A DNA stretch of 64,000 nt from assembly GCA_963082975.1 (NCBI GenBank), contig OY720348.1:66489719-66553718 (forward strand), given 5' to 3'. A program made the position numbers and the translations under genes. The stretch is from Labia minor. Its lineage: Eukaryota > Arthropoda > Insecta > Dermaptera > Spongiphoridae. The notes under the pieces are model-generated. The model ran no database searches and was not told where the DNA came from. It saw only the letters and a program-made list of their open reading frames with translations. Numbering within the stretch: the first letter of the stretch is position 1; each line of letters starts with the position of its first letter. Below, piece by piece: positions 1 to 12,196 of the stretch.

Positions 1-690
1 GTTAATTTGCGACATGGTTTTCGGCTGCACTTTTGTTCGCCAATTTTTTTCTATCAAGGGAGTTTCGCAGAGACCGAAACAAATAGTCAGATGGTGCAAA
101 GTCCGGGCAATACGATGGATGCATTCAAAATTCCAAGTCAAATTGTGTTAATTTTTGCTGGGTCATAAAAGTTGAGTATAGCCTGGCGTTGTCGAGGTGG
201 AACTCAACACCTTTTTTATTGACCAATTCTGACCGATTATTTTTAATTTCCTGGTCTAATATGGTCAGTTGCTGACAGTACAGAGCTAAGTCAACCGTTT
301 GGCCAGGTTCCAAAATTTCATAGTAGACGATTTTCTTCCAATTCATCCTGGCAGCTTGCCTGGCGATCTATCTTTATCATGTCCAAAATTTGGTCGGCTT
401 TTTGAGTGAGAGTTGGGCCGGACCGAGGCAAATCTTTTACATCCAAATTTCCACCACGAAAGGATCGAACCAATTACGCACGATACGATCACTTACACCA
501 TCCATATCGTAAGTGGCACACCTTTTCTATAATGAAAAAGCATCACATGATGGATTTCTTCGAAAATTTCACTCATTTTCGAATGTTTTTAACTTTTAAC
601 AAAAACAATGTATAACCAAACTGTCAACACAAGAAATGAAGCGGCACGTGTCAGCTGCCAAAGGCGTGTTAAATTGATACCAACAGATCA
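1..690 (-). pseudogene. mariner transposase remnant (left end outside window)
   Basis: Minus-strand pieces resemble mariner transposase. At about 346-125 the motifs VYYEILEPGQTV and FHLDNARLYS, with a catalytic-type HLDNA Asp, are clear. C-terminal fragments continue to position 1, and an N-terminal fragment, NFEEIHHVMLFHYRKG, lies at about 580-500. Stops and frameshifts separate the pieces, so the element is dead. The outer end lies left of the window. Confidence 0.75.
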
Positions 691-877
691 GTAGTTACAA
701 TGAAGGCCCACTAATACTATCGATTGGTAAAAATCGGAAAATACTTTTGACGACCCATTATTATTAAATCAATTATAGTTGATTCCTAATATAAGTGTTT
801 GTTTTTGAAAATTATTTTTTAGGATTACTATGCCTATATAGATGAAGTTAAAAAAATGTATTTAATATTATTTAAAT

Positions 878-1111
878 CAGGGCTGAGCAACCCGCGGCCC
901 GCGGGCCGCATGCGGCTCTTTAAAGATTTTTCTGCGGCCCGCCGAGCATTTCTAAAATAGAATTTTATTATTCGTCTCGATTATTTATAAACAATATTAT
1001 AATGTTTATTAGTATATATATAAAGTTTTGTAAATTATTAGTAAGTGCGGCCCGCCACAAAATTTTAAAATTTAAATTGGCCCGTGAGTTAAAAAAGGTT
1101 GCTCACCCTTG
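878..1111. mobile_element. hAT-type MITE with perfect 8-bp target duplication
   Basis: The ends are CAGGGCTGAGCAACC and GGTTGCTCACCCTTG, which are inverted relative to each other. The element is flanked on both sides by ATTTAAAT (870-877 and 1112-1119). An 8-bp duplication and CA(G)-type termini are typical of hAT elements. There is no coding capacity. Confidence 0.8.
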
Positions 1112-1119
1112 ATTTAAAT

Positions 1120-2154
1120 CACCTTTAGATTAATAAAGGAAATAAAAACCATTTTCACAAAGTAAATTTATAAGAAAGATGATATAAGAAAGTTCCCCTA
1201 TGGAGATTAATTAATGAATTGGGATAATTACGAATTAAGAAATAGTTGACTTGTTTGAATTGTAGAGGGTTGCTTGATAGGTAGGTGGTTCCGGGTTGAC
1301 GATCTTAATAGTACTCGTCAATGGCAACTGTTCCCCCTCTATTCCAAATAGTCTCGTTAGCCTACTTCTTAAGTAATTTTCTTCCCTAATACTTTCAAAC
1401 GATTTCAGTGACCAAAAGACTTGTTTTCATTGTTATGGAGGGAAGCTTATCGATCAGGAGCATTAATTCCAATTCAAGTCTGAATATTACTTCTTTAAAT
1501 TTTTATTTTCATTTTATCAAAATATATAGAATGAATTTCTAAATAGTATAATTAAGTAACATAAAAATTGTGATAATAAAGCGGAAGTAGGTAAAACTTA
1601 TCAAATTATTTATATCCGTTTCAATTGTATCAAGTTTTCAACAAATAGATAAGTTTTCATTTCAACCAACTGCTTTATCATTTTGTGAACCGTTTTTATA
1701 GAATTTCAATAGTATGAAAAGGAAATTTGAAAATTATACTATAGTGTTAACTTTTCTTCTGAGATAGGATCCTATGATTACTATGATACAATGAATATGA
1801 CATTATTGTTTTAGAAATATGTAATCAAACGAAGATGGAAATTGTATTTTAATGTCAATGAATGAACATAATTAAAATTTATCGATGGTAAACAAAAAAA
1901 AAAAAATCTGTAGAGTCTCCATTCGACTATCTCGCAATTTGAAATGGATTAATTAATATAGAATATATCGAGATGTTAAAGGTTGTAAAAAAAAGATAGC
2001 AATTTCGTTATGATAGAGTTTATGCATCGTTAGCATCGGGTTTGCTAAGTCGAATATTTATACAAAGAAAATTAATTTTAATGAATGTTATATTAGAAAT
2101 CTAAATTTTCGTGATATTTATAATAGGATAATTCAATTATTATAAATATAAATT
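1120..2154. other. AT-rich DNA, no feature recognised
   Basis: No coding frame, repeat match or RNA-like structure stood out. The stretch lies downstream of the last visible unc-13 exon and is presumably its intron. Confidence 0.5.
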
Positions 2155-2790
2155 AGCTGGAGTGTCTCCACTCGACTATCTCGCAATTTGAATTGGATTA
2201 AATAACATAATATATTATATTTAAATTAAATTTAATTAATTATAAATTATAAATAATAAATAATAAATATTAAACCAGCGCATGTTTGGCTTTTTGTTGA
2301 TGGCACCACGTCACGTGTTGACGCGTGAGATTTTCAGTGTTAAAAAATTAATTCTGGTAATTTCAGCGAATCAATCAAGCTGAAATTCTATATATAGCAG
2401 TTTTATATAATTATTAATCATGTGAAAAATTATCAAACATATATCTTTATTTTTACGGTCACTTTAGAGGAAAAAAAATCAAAACGTTGTAGGTAATGAC
2501 CCTCTTCCGGTTGAGCTACATTTCTCAAAAGTTGATAGAAAACTATGAATTTTGAATAATGTCCATGTACCAAATTTCATCATTCTAGCTCAAACCGTTT
2601 TTGCGTAATCTTGCCTACATACATACACACATACACACATACACACATACACACACACATACACACACACAGACATTTTTCTCAACCTTAGTGAAAATGA
2701 TTCAGGAACCTTCAAAACGTATAAAAACATCAAAATCTCAACATCGAAAATTTTCATGATCGCAATACTATCTCTGGCGAGAAAGTAAAA
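2155..2790 (+). repeat. Repeat A, copy 1
   Basis: This interspersed repeat of about 0.6 kb begins AGCTGGAGTGTCTCCACTCG, passes through an AT-rich part, CCAGCGCATGTTTGGCT and CACGTCACGTGTTG, then CCTCTTCCGG and a CACATA microsatellite. It ends near CGCAATACTATCTCTGGCGA. At least five other copies are present. It has no open frame of note and is a non-autonomous element of uncertain class. Confidence 0.75.
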
Positions 2791-2818
2791 ATCAATAATA
2801 AATAAATACAATAAAATA

Positions 2819-3045
2819 AATCTGAAGTGTCTCCAGTCGACTATCTCGCAAATTTGAATTGGATTAATTAACATATATTATATTTAAATTTAATTTAATT
2901 AATTATAAATTATAAATTAAAATTAAAAAATAATATTTATTAAACCAGCGCTTGTTTGGCTCTTTGTTAATGTCACCAAGACACGTGCCGGCGCGTGATT
3001 AGCAGTGTTAAAAAATTAATTCCGGTAGTTTAATTAATTCAAGTG
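2819..3045 (+). repeat. Repeat A, 5'-fragment
   Basis: The start, CTGAAGTGTCTCCAGTCGAC, the AT-rich part and the CCAGCGCTTGTTTGGCTC block match the first third of repeat A. The rest is missing. Confidence 0.65.
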
Positions 3046-3584
3046 AATAAATAAAAGAGTTATTTTATTACCTAACAACGCAGATTCAGGTTACATGGCG
3101 TCTTGTCATATTCACTAATCAATACATACTAAATATAAAAAAGGATATTTATTATTTTATTTTATTTATTATTAATATTATTTTTAACATTAATAATAAA
3201 AATAATTATAAAAAATATTAAATAGAATTTATTTTTATTTATGTATTATTTATAAAATTATATTTTTTCAAAGAATTGGCCAAATCGCTTATCGCTTGAT
3301 GTTCAATGGAAAAATAAGCATTGGAATTGTGCTAACGGTGCCCTTTTCACTTTTCCCAGTGGACAGGCATCAATAATATTTATATTTTTAATACTAATAT
3401 TAAACATTAAATCAAAATTATTTAAAAAAAAAAAGAAAAATTGATTGAATATAATTTACAATAAAGATATTCTTTGAATTCGATTTTTTTTGTTTTCGTA
3501 AAAAATTATATACTAAATCACTCCTTCCACACGTTACCACAAGTAAATATTATTATTAATAATAATAAATATTAAATAAAAATT

Positions 3585-4160
3585 AGCTGGAGTGTCTCCA
3601 CTCGACTATCTCGCAATTTGAATTGGATTAAATAACATAATATATTATATTTAAATTAAATTTAATTAATTATAAATTATAAATAATAAATATTAAACCA
3701 GCGCATGTTTGGCTTTTTGTTAATGGCACCACGTCACGTGTTGGCGCGTGAGATTTGCAGTGTTAAAAAATTAATTCTGGTAATTTCAGAGAATCAATCA
3801 AGCTGAAATTCTATATATAGCAGTTTTATACAATTATTAATCATATGAAAAATTATCAAACATATATCTTTATTTTTACGGTCAGTTTAGATGAAATAAA
3901 ATGTAAACGTTGTAGGTAATGACCCTCTTCCGGATCAGCTACATTTCTCAAAAGCTGATAGAAAACTACAAATTTTGAATAATGCTCATGTACCAAAATT
4001 TTATTAGCTAGTTTTTGCGTAATCTTGTCTACATACACACACATATACATATACATACAGAGACATTTTTCTCAACCTTAGTGAAAATGACACAGGGACC
4101 TTCAAAACGTATAAAAACATCAAAATCTCGATTTCGCAATACTATCTAGATAGTAAAAAT
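3585..4160 (+). repeat. Repeat A, copy 3
   Basis: This copy has the same order of blocks as copy 1, from AGCTGGAGTGTCTCCACTCG to CGCAATACTATCTAGATAGT, with a shorter CA-rich microsatellite. Confidence 0.75.
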
Positions 4161-4560
4161 GATGAGAAATATTTTTTCAGATTTAGGAAAGGCAAAGGCT
4201 AACTAAATATTATTAATGATCTTTTTATATTCAGTTGAAGAGTTATTATAATAAAAAAAAACATATATGGAATTTAGATCAATGTATTATAGAATAGTTG
4301 AAAATAATTTATGAAGTAAAATTTAAAAACAATTTAATGAATATAATATAAAATACGAGGTACTTTTATTTGTAAAAGAAAATGAAAGATTTCTATAAAT
4401 ATTTTAATTTAAATTTAGAAACAAAAGATCAATTATCATTATTATTATTATTATTATTATTCAGATCTCCTAATCTCAGCTCTGTTGGCTGTTTTTTCCT
4501 TCTCTTTTTAATTTAGTCCATGTAGAGGGGAAATTCATTCTAACGTATCCTGCTTTTCTT

Positions 4561-5255
4561 TTTATTATCTAGTATTGCGATCACGAAAATTTTCGATTTC
4601 GAGATTTTGAAGTTTTTAGACATTTTGAAGGTCCCTGAGTCATTTCTACTAAGGTTGAGAAAATATATATATATATGTGTGTGTGTGTGTGTTAGTGTTA
4701 GTTATAGTGTGTGTGTATGTAGACAAGATCACGCAAAAACGGTTTGAGCTACGTATAATAAAGAAATTTTATACACGGGCATTATTCAAAATTCTAATTT
4801 TCTATCGACTTTTGAGAAATATAGCTCATTCGGAAGAGGACCATTACCTACCAGGTTTTCATTTTTTTGACCGTAAAAAATAAAGAAATATGTTTGAATT
4901 CTTTTTGAGTTGATTAAAAATTGTATAAAACTGCTATATATAGAATTAGAGCTTGATTGGATTGCTGCAAGTATCGGAATTAATTTTTTAACACGTTGAC
5001 TGCAAATCACTCGCTAGCACGTGATTTTTTCAATTTTGACTTAAAAATGAAGGTATAAGTTGTAACTTTGAATTTAATATATGTTAATTAATTAATTTAA
5101 TTGAATAACAATACTATGCTGTAAATTTAAATTTTAAATTAATTAATTAATTCAATTATATACTTAATTTATAATTAATTAAATTTAATTTAAATATAAT
5201 ATATGTTAATTAATCCAATTCAAATTTGCGAGATAGTCGAGTGGTGACACTCCAG
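4561..5255 (-). repeat. Repeat A, copy 4 (inverted)
   Basis: This is repeat A in reverse, from AGTATTGCGATCACG at the left to CGAGATAGTCGAGTGG near the right end. It carries a GT-rich microsatellite at about 4675-4720. Confidence 0.7.
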
Positions 5256-6196
5256 ATTTTTTTTTGAAAGTTATTTCACATCTTTTATTGTATTTATTTA
5301 AAATATTGATATTAAAAATAAATAAATGAAGTTATTCATTTTACGTACACCATTATTCATTTAAATGAACATAATAATTTGATAACCGTGATCGCAATTG
5401 GGATTTCATAATGATTTGAAAATTTAAATGTTAATTAAATGAATCATAATAATAAATTTATAAAATATATTATTAAAAATTGTTATTTGTATGGTGGATT
5501 GTTTTAATATGATTGGAAGTGAAAGACTAATTGAGCGTATATTTATTTGTTGGATTATAATTGAGCTTAACAAATCCTCAATAATAATTCCTACTTTTAT
5601 GTGATTAAAAAAATATTATATAAATAAAAACTGTTGAATGGACGATAACGGGATACACAAATTGGATGGTTATTTAATCTTTTATCACCATGTTGGAAAA
5701 GCTCAAAGGATGTGGGATAGAAAAATTAATTAAAATATTGTTTGCTAAGTGGGTGACAAACGTAAATTAAAATAAAAAAGTTCCATCAAGTATCTGAGCC
5801 TATCTAAATTAACGATGACCTCTTCCTACTAAAGAAGATGAACAGATCAATAGGAATCAAAGAATAAAAAGAAAACCGATACGATCGGATGAAATTAAAG
5901 ATTCTTTTTGGGAGCGTCCTATGATTAGGGGATGAAATTCAATGGAAGCTTGAAAATGAAAATGAATTTTTTCAAGGGTGAACGACTGAATTGTACTTGT
6001 TTAATAGATGAATAGAAGATATTGTTTGATACAAATACAATATATTATATTATATTTATTTATTTTTAATTTTTTTCTTTTATTTAAAAAAAAAATGTCC
6101 ATGATATATATTTCAAAGATGAAATATAACCAAATAATAAAAAAAAAAATTTAATAAATATTAAAATATAATATGATATATATATATATATATATT
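5256..6196. other. AT-rich DNA, no feature recognised
   Basis: No supported gene or repeat is seen; long A/T runs and (TA) microsatellites approach 6180. Confidence 0.45.
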
Positions 6197-6539
6197 ACAG
6201 ATGGGCTGATAAGTTCGTAAGCTGAGACAAACATGGCGCCACTAGTATAAAATCCATATTTTTTGAAGTTACCCCTAACCTTCAAAAGACGCGTGTATAA
6301 ATTTGACAGCTGTTGCACAATTAGTATCCGATTTATAGAATTTTTTGTGAAAAAAATTTTGTTTCACCAAGACAATGTACCGTGTCACAAATCAATGAAA
6401 ACGATAGCAAAATTACAAGAAATGCGTTTCGAATTGTTTCCACATCGACCGTATTCTCCAGATCCGGCCCCCAGCGACTTTTTTTTCTCAGGCCTTAAAA
6501 TTTTTTTCTTTGCTAGCCTACGAACTTTTCAGCCCACCG
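6197..6539 (+). mobile_element. Internally deleted mariner element
   Basis: The inverted ends are GGGCTGATAAGTTCGTAAGC on the left and CTACGAACTTTTCAGCCCA on the right. The interior encodes a transposase fragment, FHQDNVPCHKS then ELFPHRPYSPDPAPSDFFF. This has the second catalytic Asp of the DD34D triad and the family's HPPYSPDLAPSD motif. The first two-thirds of the gene are lost. Confidence 0.8.
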
Positions 6540-6751
6540 TATATATATTTATTTAAGTTAAATTGCAGTTAAAATGATTATCAGTTTTAAAAATGAGCTT
6601 TAAAAACAACTTTCAAATCGATCATAAACTTGGTATGACTGTATGACAAAACAAAACATTCCAATATAGAAATTTGTTTTGAAATTTTTAATCATTCATC
6701 CAATAAAGTGACTTAATACAACACCTCGTATAGTTTTGCGATTTTTTTTTT

Positions 6752-7351
6752 CAAGTTGCGTCGATGCTTAATTAGTTTGTATTAATTTTCACTGTGCGTA
6801 GTTAGATTTTCGAGGTTGCGTTGTTTTAGGTCCGAGTCTTTAAGTTTTATTTTGTGTGTTTGATTGACGAAGCTATGGAGATTTTTTTAAAAAACGATTC
6901 TGACAGCGGAAGGAATTTTAAAGTGTCCCAGGCGGTAGCTACGAATATCAATTGCTACAAGGAAATTTATTTTACGTTGAAAAAAAGCTGTTCAGCAAAC
7001 ATTGGACCAATTGTTTGTAAAAAAAGCCGAATTACGACAACAGCCACTATGAACTCATCAGACAGTGATTAATTTTAATTTTATTTTTAATATATTAATT
7101 GAATAGTTTAATTTGTTTTAATTGAATACGTTGTTTTTGTTTTGTTTTTGTTTTTGTATATATGTAATAAAATTTTATATTATTTTTGTTTTTTAAATGT
7201 TTACTTTGTTCAATTTTCTTTTTAATAAGTAGAATTTTCGTAACCCTTTGATCTTTACATGGTTTGCTATAGAAAATCTTAATTCACTTTTCAACGTTTC
7301 AATTTGCGTCGTTTTTTTTTTTTTTTTTTTAAGTAGCCCCGACGCAAACTG
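6752..7351 (+). mobile_element. DNA-transposon relic with GCGTCG-type inverted ends
   Basis: The left end, CAAGTTGCGTCGATGC, and the right end, read inward as CAGTTTGCGTCGGGGC, are imperfect inverted repeats. An open frame at 6854-7072 (DEAMEIFLKNDSDSG, ending TTTATMNSSDSD) could be the tail of a pogo/Tigger-like transposase. I cannot confirm that family. Confidence 0.35.
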
Positions 7352-7739
7352 AGGTATTGATGTACTTATTTATGTGCATAGTTTTAGCGTGGATCGCGTG
7401 AGCCATGCGCCGGACGATAAAAATGCGGAAAGACAATTACAATTACAATATAGTATTAATAAAATTTTCAAAGCGTAAATTAAGTAGAGTGAAATTTTAA
7501 TTTAATTTTTTATGTTAAAAAAATATTAATTCAAAATATGATACAATTATATTATTTTCATTTAAATAAGTAACTAGTTTTTAGTTGATGCATTATATTA
7601 TATATAACATCTAAGTCTTTGTTTAAAATATTATTCAATTATATTTTATTTCTAAAATATATTTTATAAATAATAATAAATAAATATTTTTTTAAATTAT
7701 AATTATAATTTTTATTTTCATTTTACACTTTCGCATTGG

Positions 7740-8061
7740 ATTATCACGCTATAGGCGCCACAGGGTGAGAGGCTAGCGTCGCTGTCTCACATTCTCGTGA
7801 TTCCGGGTTCAAGTCCCGGGCCTGGCAAGGAAATTTCTCTAGCTGGGGTCTATGGGACGGAGTCAACCCAGCCTCCCGGATCAACATTGGTAAGCTAATT
7901 GAAAAAAAGTAGCGCCTCCGATCAAGAAAATCAAGGTAAAGGCTGATAGGACCCGTTCTACTGATCATAAGATACCTAGTTGATAATAACCGACTTGATA
8001 GGCGTTGTCCTTGCGTAGGACGTATAAAAGTCGGAGGTTATTTTTTATTATTATCACGCTA
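7740..8061 (+). mobile_element. tRNA-headed SINE (family 1) with perfect 12-bp target duplication
   Basis: The body at 7752-8049 begins GGCGCCACAGGGTGAGAGGC. It contains an RNA polymerase III B-box-like GGTTCAAGTCC inside a tRNA-like arm (CCGGGTTCAAGTCCCGG) and ends in a T/A-rich tail. It is bounded by the perfect repeat ATTATCACGCTA at 7740-7751 and 8050-8061. Such a duplication marks retroposition. Two further copies lie near 31.9 and 60.2 kb. Confidence 0.85.
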
Positions 8062-8628
8062 CGGTTCTGTTTATGTGCATCTTTTGTTAAATAAATGCTT
8101 CCTATTCGAGAATTTATGCCCAGTTAACTTCAAATTATCCTCTCTAAAATATTGAAATCGAATATTATAATATTCCTATGATATAATGAATTATCTAATT
8201 TGGGACACTTTCCGGGACATATATATTATTACAGGAGAGGAGGCCTTAATACGAGACTGTTCATAAATCGGGACGCAAATGGTTACCCTTTAATGAGGTT
8301 AATTATTATCAGTTCATTATATCGGACCGAAGTGAGTTCGATCTTTGACAGATAGATGACTCTAATAACCTTTCAGTAATATTTCAGAAGATAAATATTC
8401 TAATAATACATCAAACAAATAAATTAAAAATAGGATCAAAAATAAATTTAAATCTAATTAAATTGCTAAAACACTATTTAAACAATTAAAAATTATTTGA
8501 AAATGAAATAAAAAAATGTTATGCTTCGTCGAGATTCAAAGCTGACGCTTCAGCCATTACAAGACACATGTATATCCTAACTTATATAAGAAATTGTTTT
8601 CTCCCATATAAAAATAAAACTAATTAAT

Positions 8629-8660
<32 letters not shown>

Positions 8661-8666
<6 letters not shown>

Positions 8667-9109
8667 AGGTGCCTATGAATTGATAGTAGGTATAGCAAAA
8701 AGTCACAGGAAGCCAAATCTGGTGAATACGGTGGTTGATGCATGAATAAGATGTTGTTTTTGCCCAAAAAATCACGAACAAGCAATGATATGTGAGCTGT
8801 TGCATTATCGTGATTCAGAATTCATGATTTGTTTTTCAACAATTCCAATCGTTTGAGCCATATTGCTTCAAGCAAATGTTGCATAACTTCCTTGTAGTAT
8901 TCCTTATTTTTTTTTAAATAAAAATTCGAAGAACATCCAAACGTGACTAACTTTTTCAGTTGTCAAAAACAAAATACTAATCCAAAATGGCTGTTAATGT
9001 CAACATATGAGAAACATATGTGTACCAACAAAACAAAAAAAAAATCGATAATCAAATGTATACAGCCCGTGAAAATTCAAAATTCACCTTTTCTTTTGAA
9101 CAGACCTCG
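8661..9109 (-). pseudogene. mariner relic, same family as 46.7-47.3 kb
   Basis: The right end carries CTTTTCTTTTGAACAGACCT, the terminal repeat of the element at 46748. Minus-strand fragments include a NHDNATAH catalytic-type motif. The left end is cut at a (TA) microsatellite, and frameshifts are present. Confidence 0.75.
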
Positions 9110-9406
9110 TATAACCCACTCTCTCTCTCTATCTCTCTCAAATTGTCATAATAAAAAAAGTATGAAATAAAATATTCAGTCTAACTAATAAATATCGAAT
9201 TGATAGTAGACCCAGTCAACTTTATTCATTTTGTAAAAAGTTTATATAATATTATTATTGTTACTTGAAAAGTACCAAATTTATATATATTTTTTTTTAA
9301 ACAAATATAAGAAATTCTTTCATTACATTTTATGATAAAACTTATTGAAAAACTTTCTTATTTTCAAAATATCTTTCTCTATATAGAGTAGAATTAAAAT
9401 GATATT

Positions 9407-9935
9407 GGTAATTATTCAAATTATATATATATAGTCATGTCATGAATTTGGATAAAACTTTACCAGTGGGTTCCTTTTTTAATTCCAAATAAAATTTTCT
9501 TATGCAATTTTTGCGGGTCGATGCTTGTTTACGAAATAAATAAAGATTTTTTAAGTTTGACAGATTAGCTGGTTATGAACGTCGAAATCTGCAGCCATTA
9601 AGTAATCTTTTTTATTGACTAATTCACTAATTATTCACTTATTCCTAATTTTTGGTTTGGATATAGGAAAATTATTTAATTAATTATTTTTTTAATTTTT
9701 ATATATCTAATCTGAAAAAAAAAACCCAGAAAATTAGTGGAGCCCTCTTATGGACAAATTAATAAAACATGGTAGCTAAATAGAATTTATATGCAAATTT
9801 TATTAATTTTTATTTTGTAAACAAGAATCGACCAAGAAAAAGTGCATAAGAAAAGTTTATTTAGAATTAAAAAAGAAACCCACCGGTAAAGTTTTATCCA
9901 AATCCATGACATAAAGGCTAATTTGAATAATTACC
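9407..9935. mobile_element. Foldback MITE (family F), copy 1
   Basis: The two halves are reverse complements. The left reads GGTAATTATTCAAATT, then ATGAATTTGGATAAAACTTT and GTTCCTTTTTTAATTCCAAA. The right mirrors these, ending AATTTGAATAATTACC. An inner pair around CCAAACCGAAC is also inverted in other copies. There is no coding. Eight copies or partial copies occur in this window. Confidence 0.8.
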
Positions 9936-10225
9936 ATGATATTATTTGTCATGTGATTATCTTCTAATTACACGTTAAGTTTTAAAAAAATATGTAAATA
10001 AATAAAATAATATATCTATAGATTTGAATATTAAACAATACTTAAAATGATAGGGACAAATTTATATATGTATATATATATATATATATATATAATATGA
10101 AATCTAAAGATAAGAGCATTCTTCCACTTTCTATTTTTATGTTAACTTTATGATATTTCAAATATATATTTCTAGAAAGCTATTCGAATAAATTTATTTT
10201 TTAAAAAAGATTATATGTCTAAATA

Positions 10226-10793
10226 AGCTGGAGTGTCTCCACTCGACTATCTCGCAATGTGAATTGGATTAAATAACATATTTTATATTTAAATTAAATT
10301 TAATTAATTATAAATTATAAATTAATAAATAATATTTATTAAACCAGCGCATGTTTGGCTCTTTGTTGATGACACCACGTCACGTGTTGGCTCGTGATTT
10401 ACAGTGTTAAAAAATTAATTCTGGTACTTTCGGCAATTCAATCAACCTAAAATTCTATATATAGCAGTTTTATACAATTTTTAATCATGTGAAAAACTAT
10501 AAAACTTATAACTTTATTTTTACGGTCAGTTTAGATGAAATAAAATGAAAACGTGGTAGGTAATGACCCTCTTCCGGATCAGCAACATTTCTCAAAATTT
10601 GATAGAAAACTAGAGATTTTGAATAATGCCCGTATACCAAATTTCATGATTCTAGTTCAAACCGATTTTGCGTAATCTTGTCTACACACACAGACATTTT
10701 CTCAACCTTAGCGAAAATTATTTAGGAACCTTCAAAACGTATAAAAACATCAAAATCTCAACATCGAAAATTTTCCTGATCGCAATACTATTA
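10226..10793 (+). repeat. Repeat A, copy 5
   Basis: This copy runs from AGCTGGAGTGTCTCCACTCG through CCAGCGCATGTTTGGCTC and CCCTCTTCCGG to CGCAATACTAT. It is collinear with copy 1 but has almost no microsatellite. Confidence 0.75.
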
Positions 10794-10819
10794 ATAAGTT
10801 GACCTGTGGCCAGGTCCGA

Positions 10820-11436
10820 ACCGACCGACGGTTTGAAATAAATTAATTTCCAGCTACAGAAACAATTTCAAATAATTTTTATATATCTATTAATGTAATA
10901 AAAAACAGATATGGATACATAAATAATAAATATAAACATTTTTAATTTTATTTTATTTATAATATATATGCAAGACCAGGCTGTGACGTCATGAATGGCT
11001 GGATGACGTCATATAATTTTAAATCAAGAAAAAACTAATAAATATGATTTTTCTCGAGGATAAAACCAATACAAAGTGCATGATTCGTGGTGATATATAA
11101 AAAAATCTCCTTTGGTGTGAAAATAACCCTTTCCTTCCTATCGTCGATCGCTAATACTACCACTTCCGGTTTCCGGAATTGCACCAAAAGTTGATCAATT
11201 CATCCCACTGATGCATTAAGTAAATATACCAAATTTCATCAAAATTGGTTGAGCCGTTCAGGCTGTACACATCTATACGGACGGACGGACAGACGGACGG
11301 ACAGACGAACGGACAGACATCATGCTAAAAATACTTTTTTCTGTTTAGAAAATGCATGATTCGTGGAGATATGTAAAAATCTCCACATGTGAAATTTGGT
11401 GTGAAAACAATACCTCCCTTACTATCGTCGGTCGGT
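10820..11436 (+). mobile_element. TIR element with ACCGACCGACG ends, copy 1
   Basis: The left end is ACCGACCGACGG and the right end CGTCGGTCGGT. The interior includes GAGCCGTTCAGGCTGTAC and a GACG/GACA microsatellite. Related copies lie at 12372, 24715 and, partially, 50.2 kb. Confidence 0.6.
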
Positions 11437-11542
11437 AAAAATAGTAAGAATTGCAAATCAATTTATATATGTATATTTTCACTGAATTGCTTTATTTAAA
11501 TTAATTGGAATAAATAAAATATAGCATATAAATTAAATACAA

Positions 11543-11580
<38 letters not shown>

Positions 11581-12196
11581 ATTAACTTTTAAGAGTAAAA
11601 AGTAATTGTTTGTAATATAATATACAATAGATATTAAATAAATTATAATATCACTTTGAAAATCATCTAACTGAATGGTCACGAAAGGAAATATAATAAT
11701 TACTGTTATAAAGCAATTATTATTGAATTATTATTTTTTTTTCAATTAAAAATACGCATTTTATTAATTATATAAAATATATAACATACAAAAAGCGAAA
11801 AAAATACTTTAATTATGAATTTGAATAAATCATGTATACTATCTCTATTGCCCTACTCAACTCGAAACTTCTTGACCGCAGCAACCGATATTTTTCAACC
11901 TTATTTATCCTAAACCAACACCAACATGCAATTCATATCTAATAACTTCAACAACAAATTCGAATTAATAAAAAAATTACTTGTATTTTTAATTAATAAT
12001 CATTATGATATTAATATAAAATATTTAAGGTTTTTTTTTTTAATTAAGATAATAGCAAATTTTGAAATAATTACTTTAATACAATAATTTTTAATAATAT
12101 GTTGGATTATGGATTTTGTATTGATTCTAAATCCAGAAGAATACATTTATAAATGAATACAACAACCTCGGGTTAAAATTTGTTATATGTATAGTA

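Noticed and set aside
2590-2874. Cys/Val/Tyr-rich open frames in repeat A
   Set aside because: They are translations of the CA/TA microsatellite and differ between copies.
7752-7830. A tRNA gene near 7.8 kb
   Set aside because: The tRNA-like head is followed by a SINE body and tail with target duplications, and no complete cloverleaf was seen.
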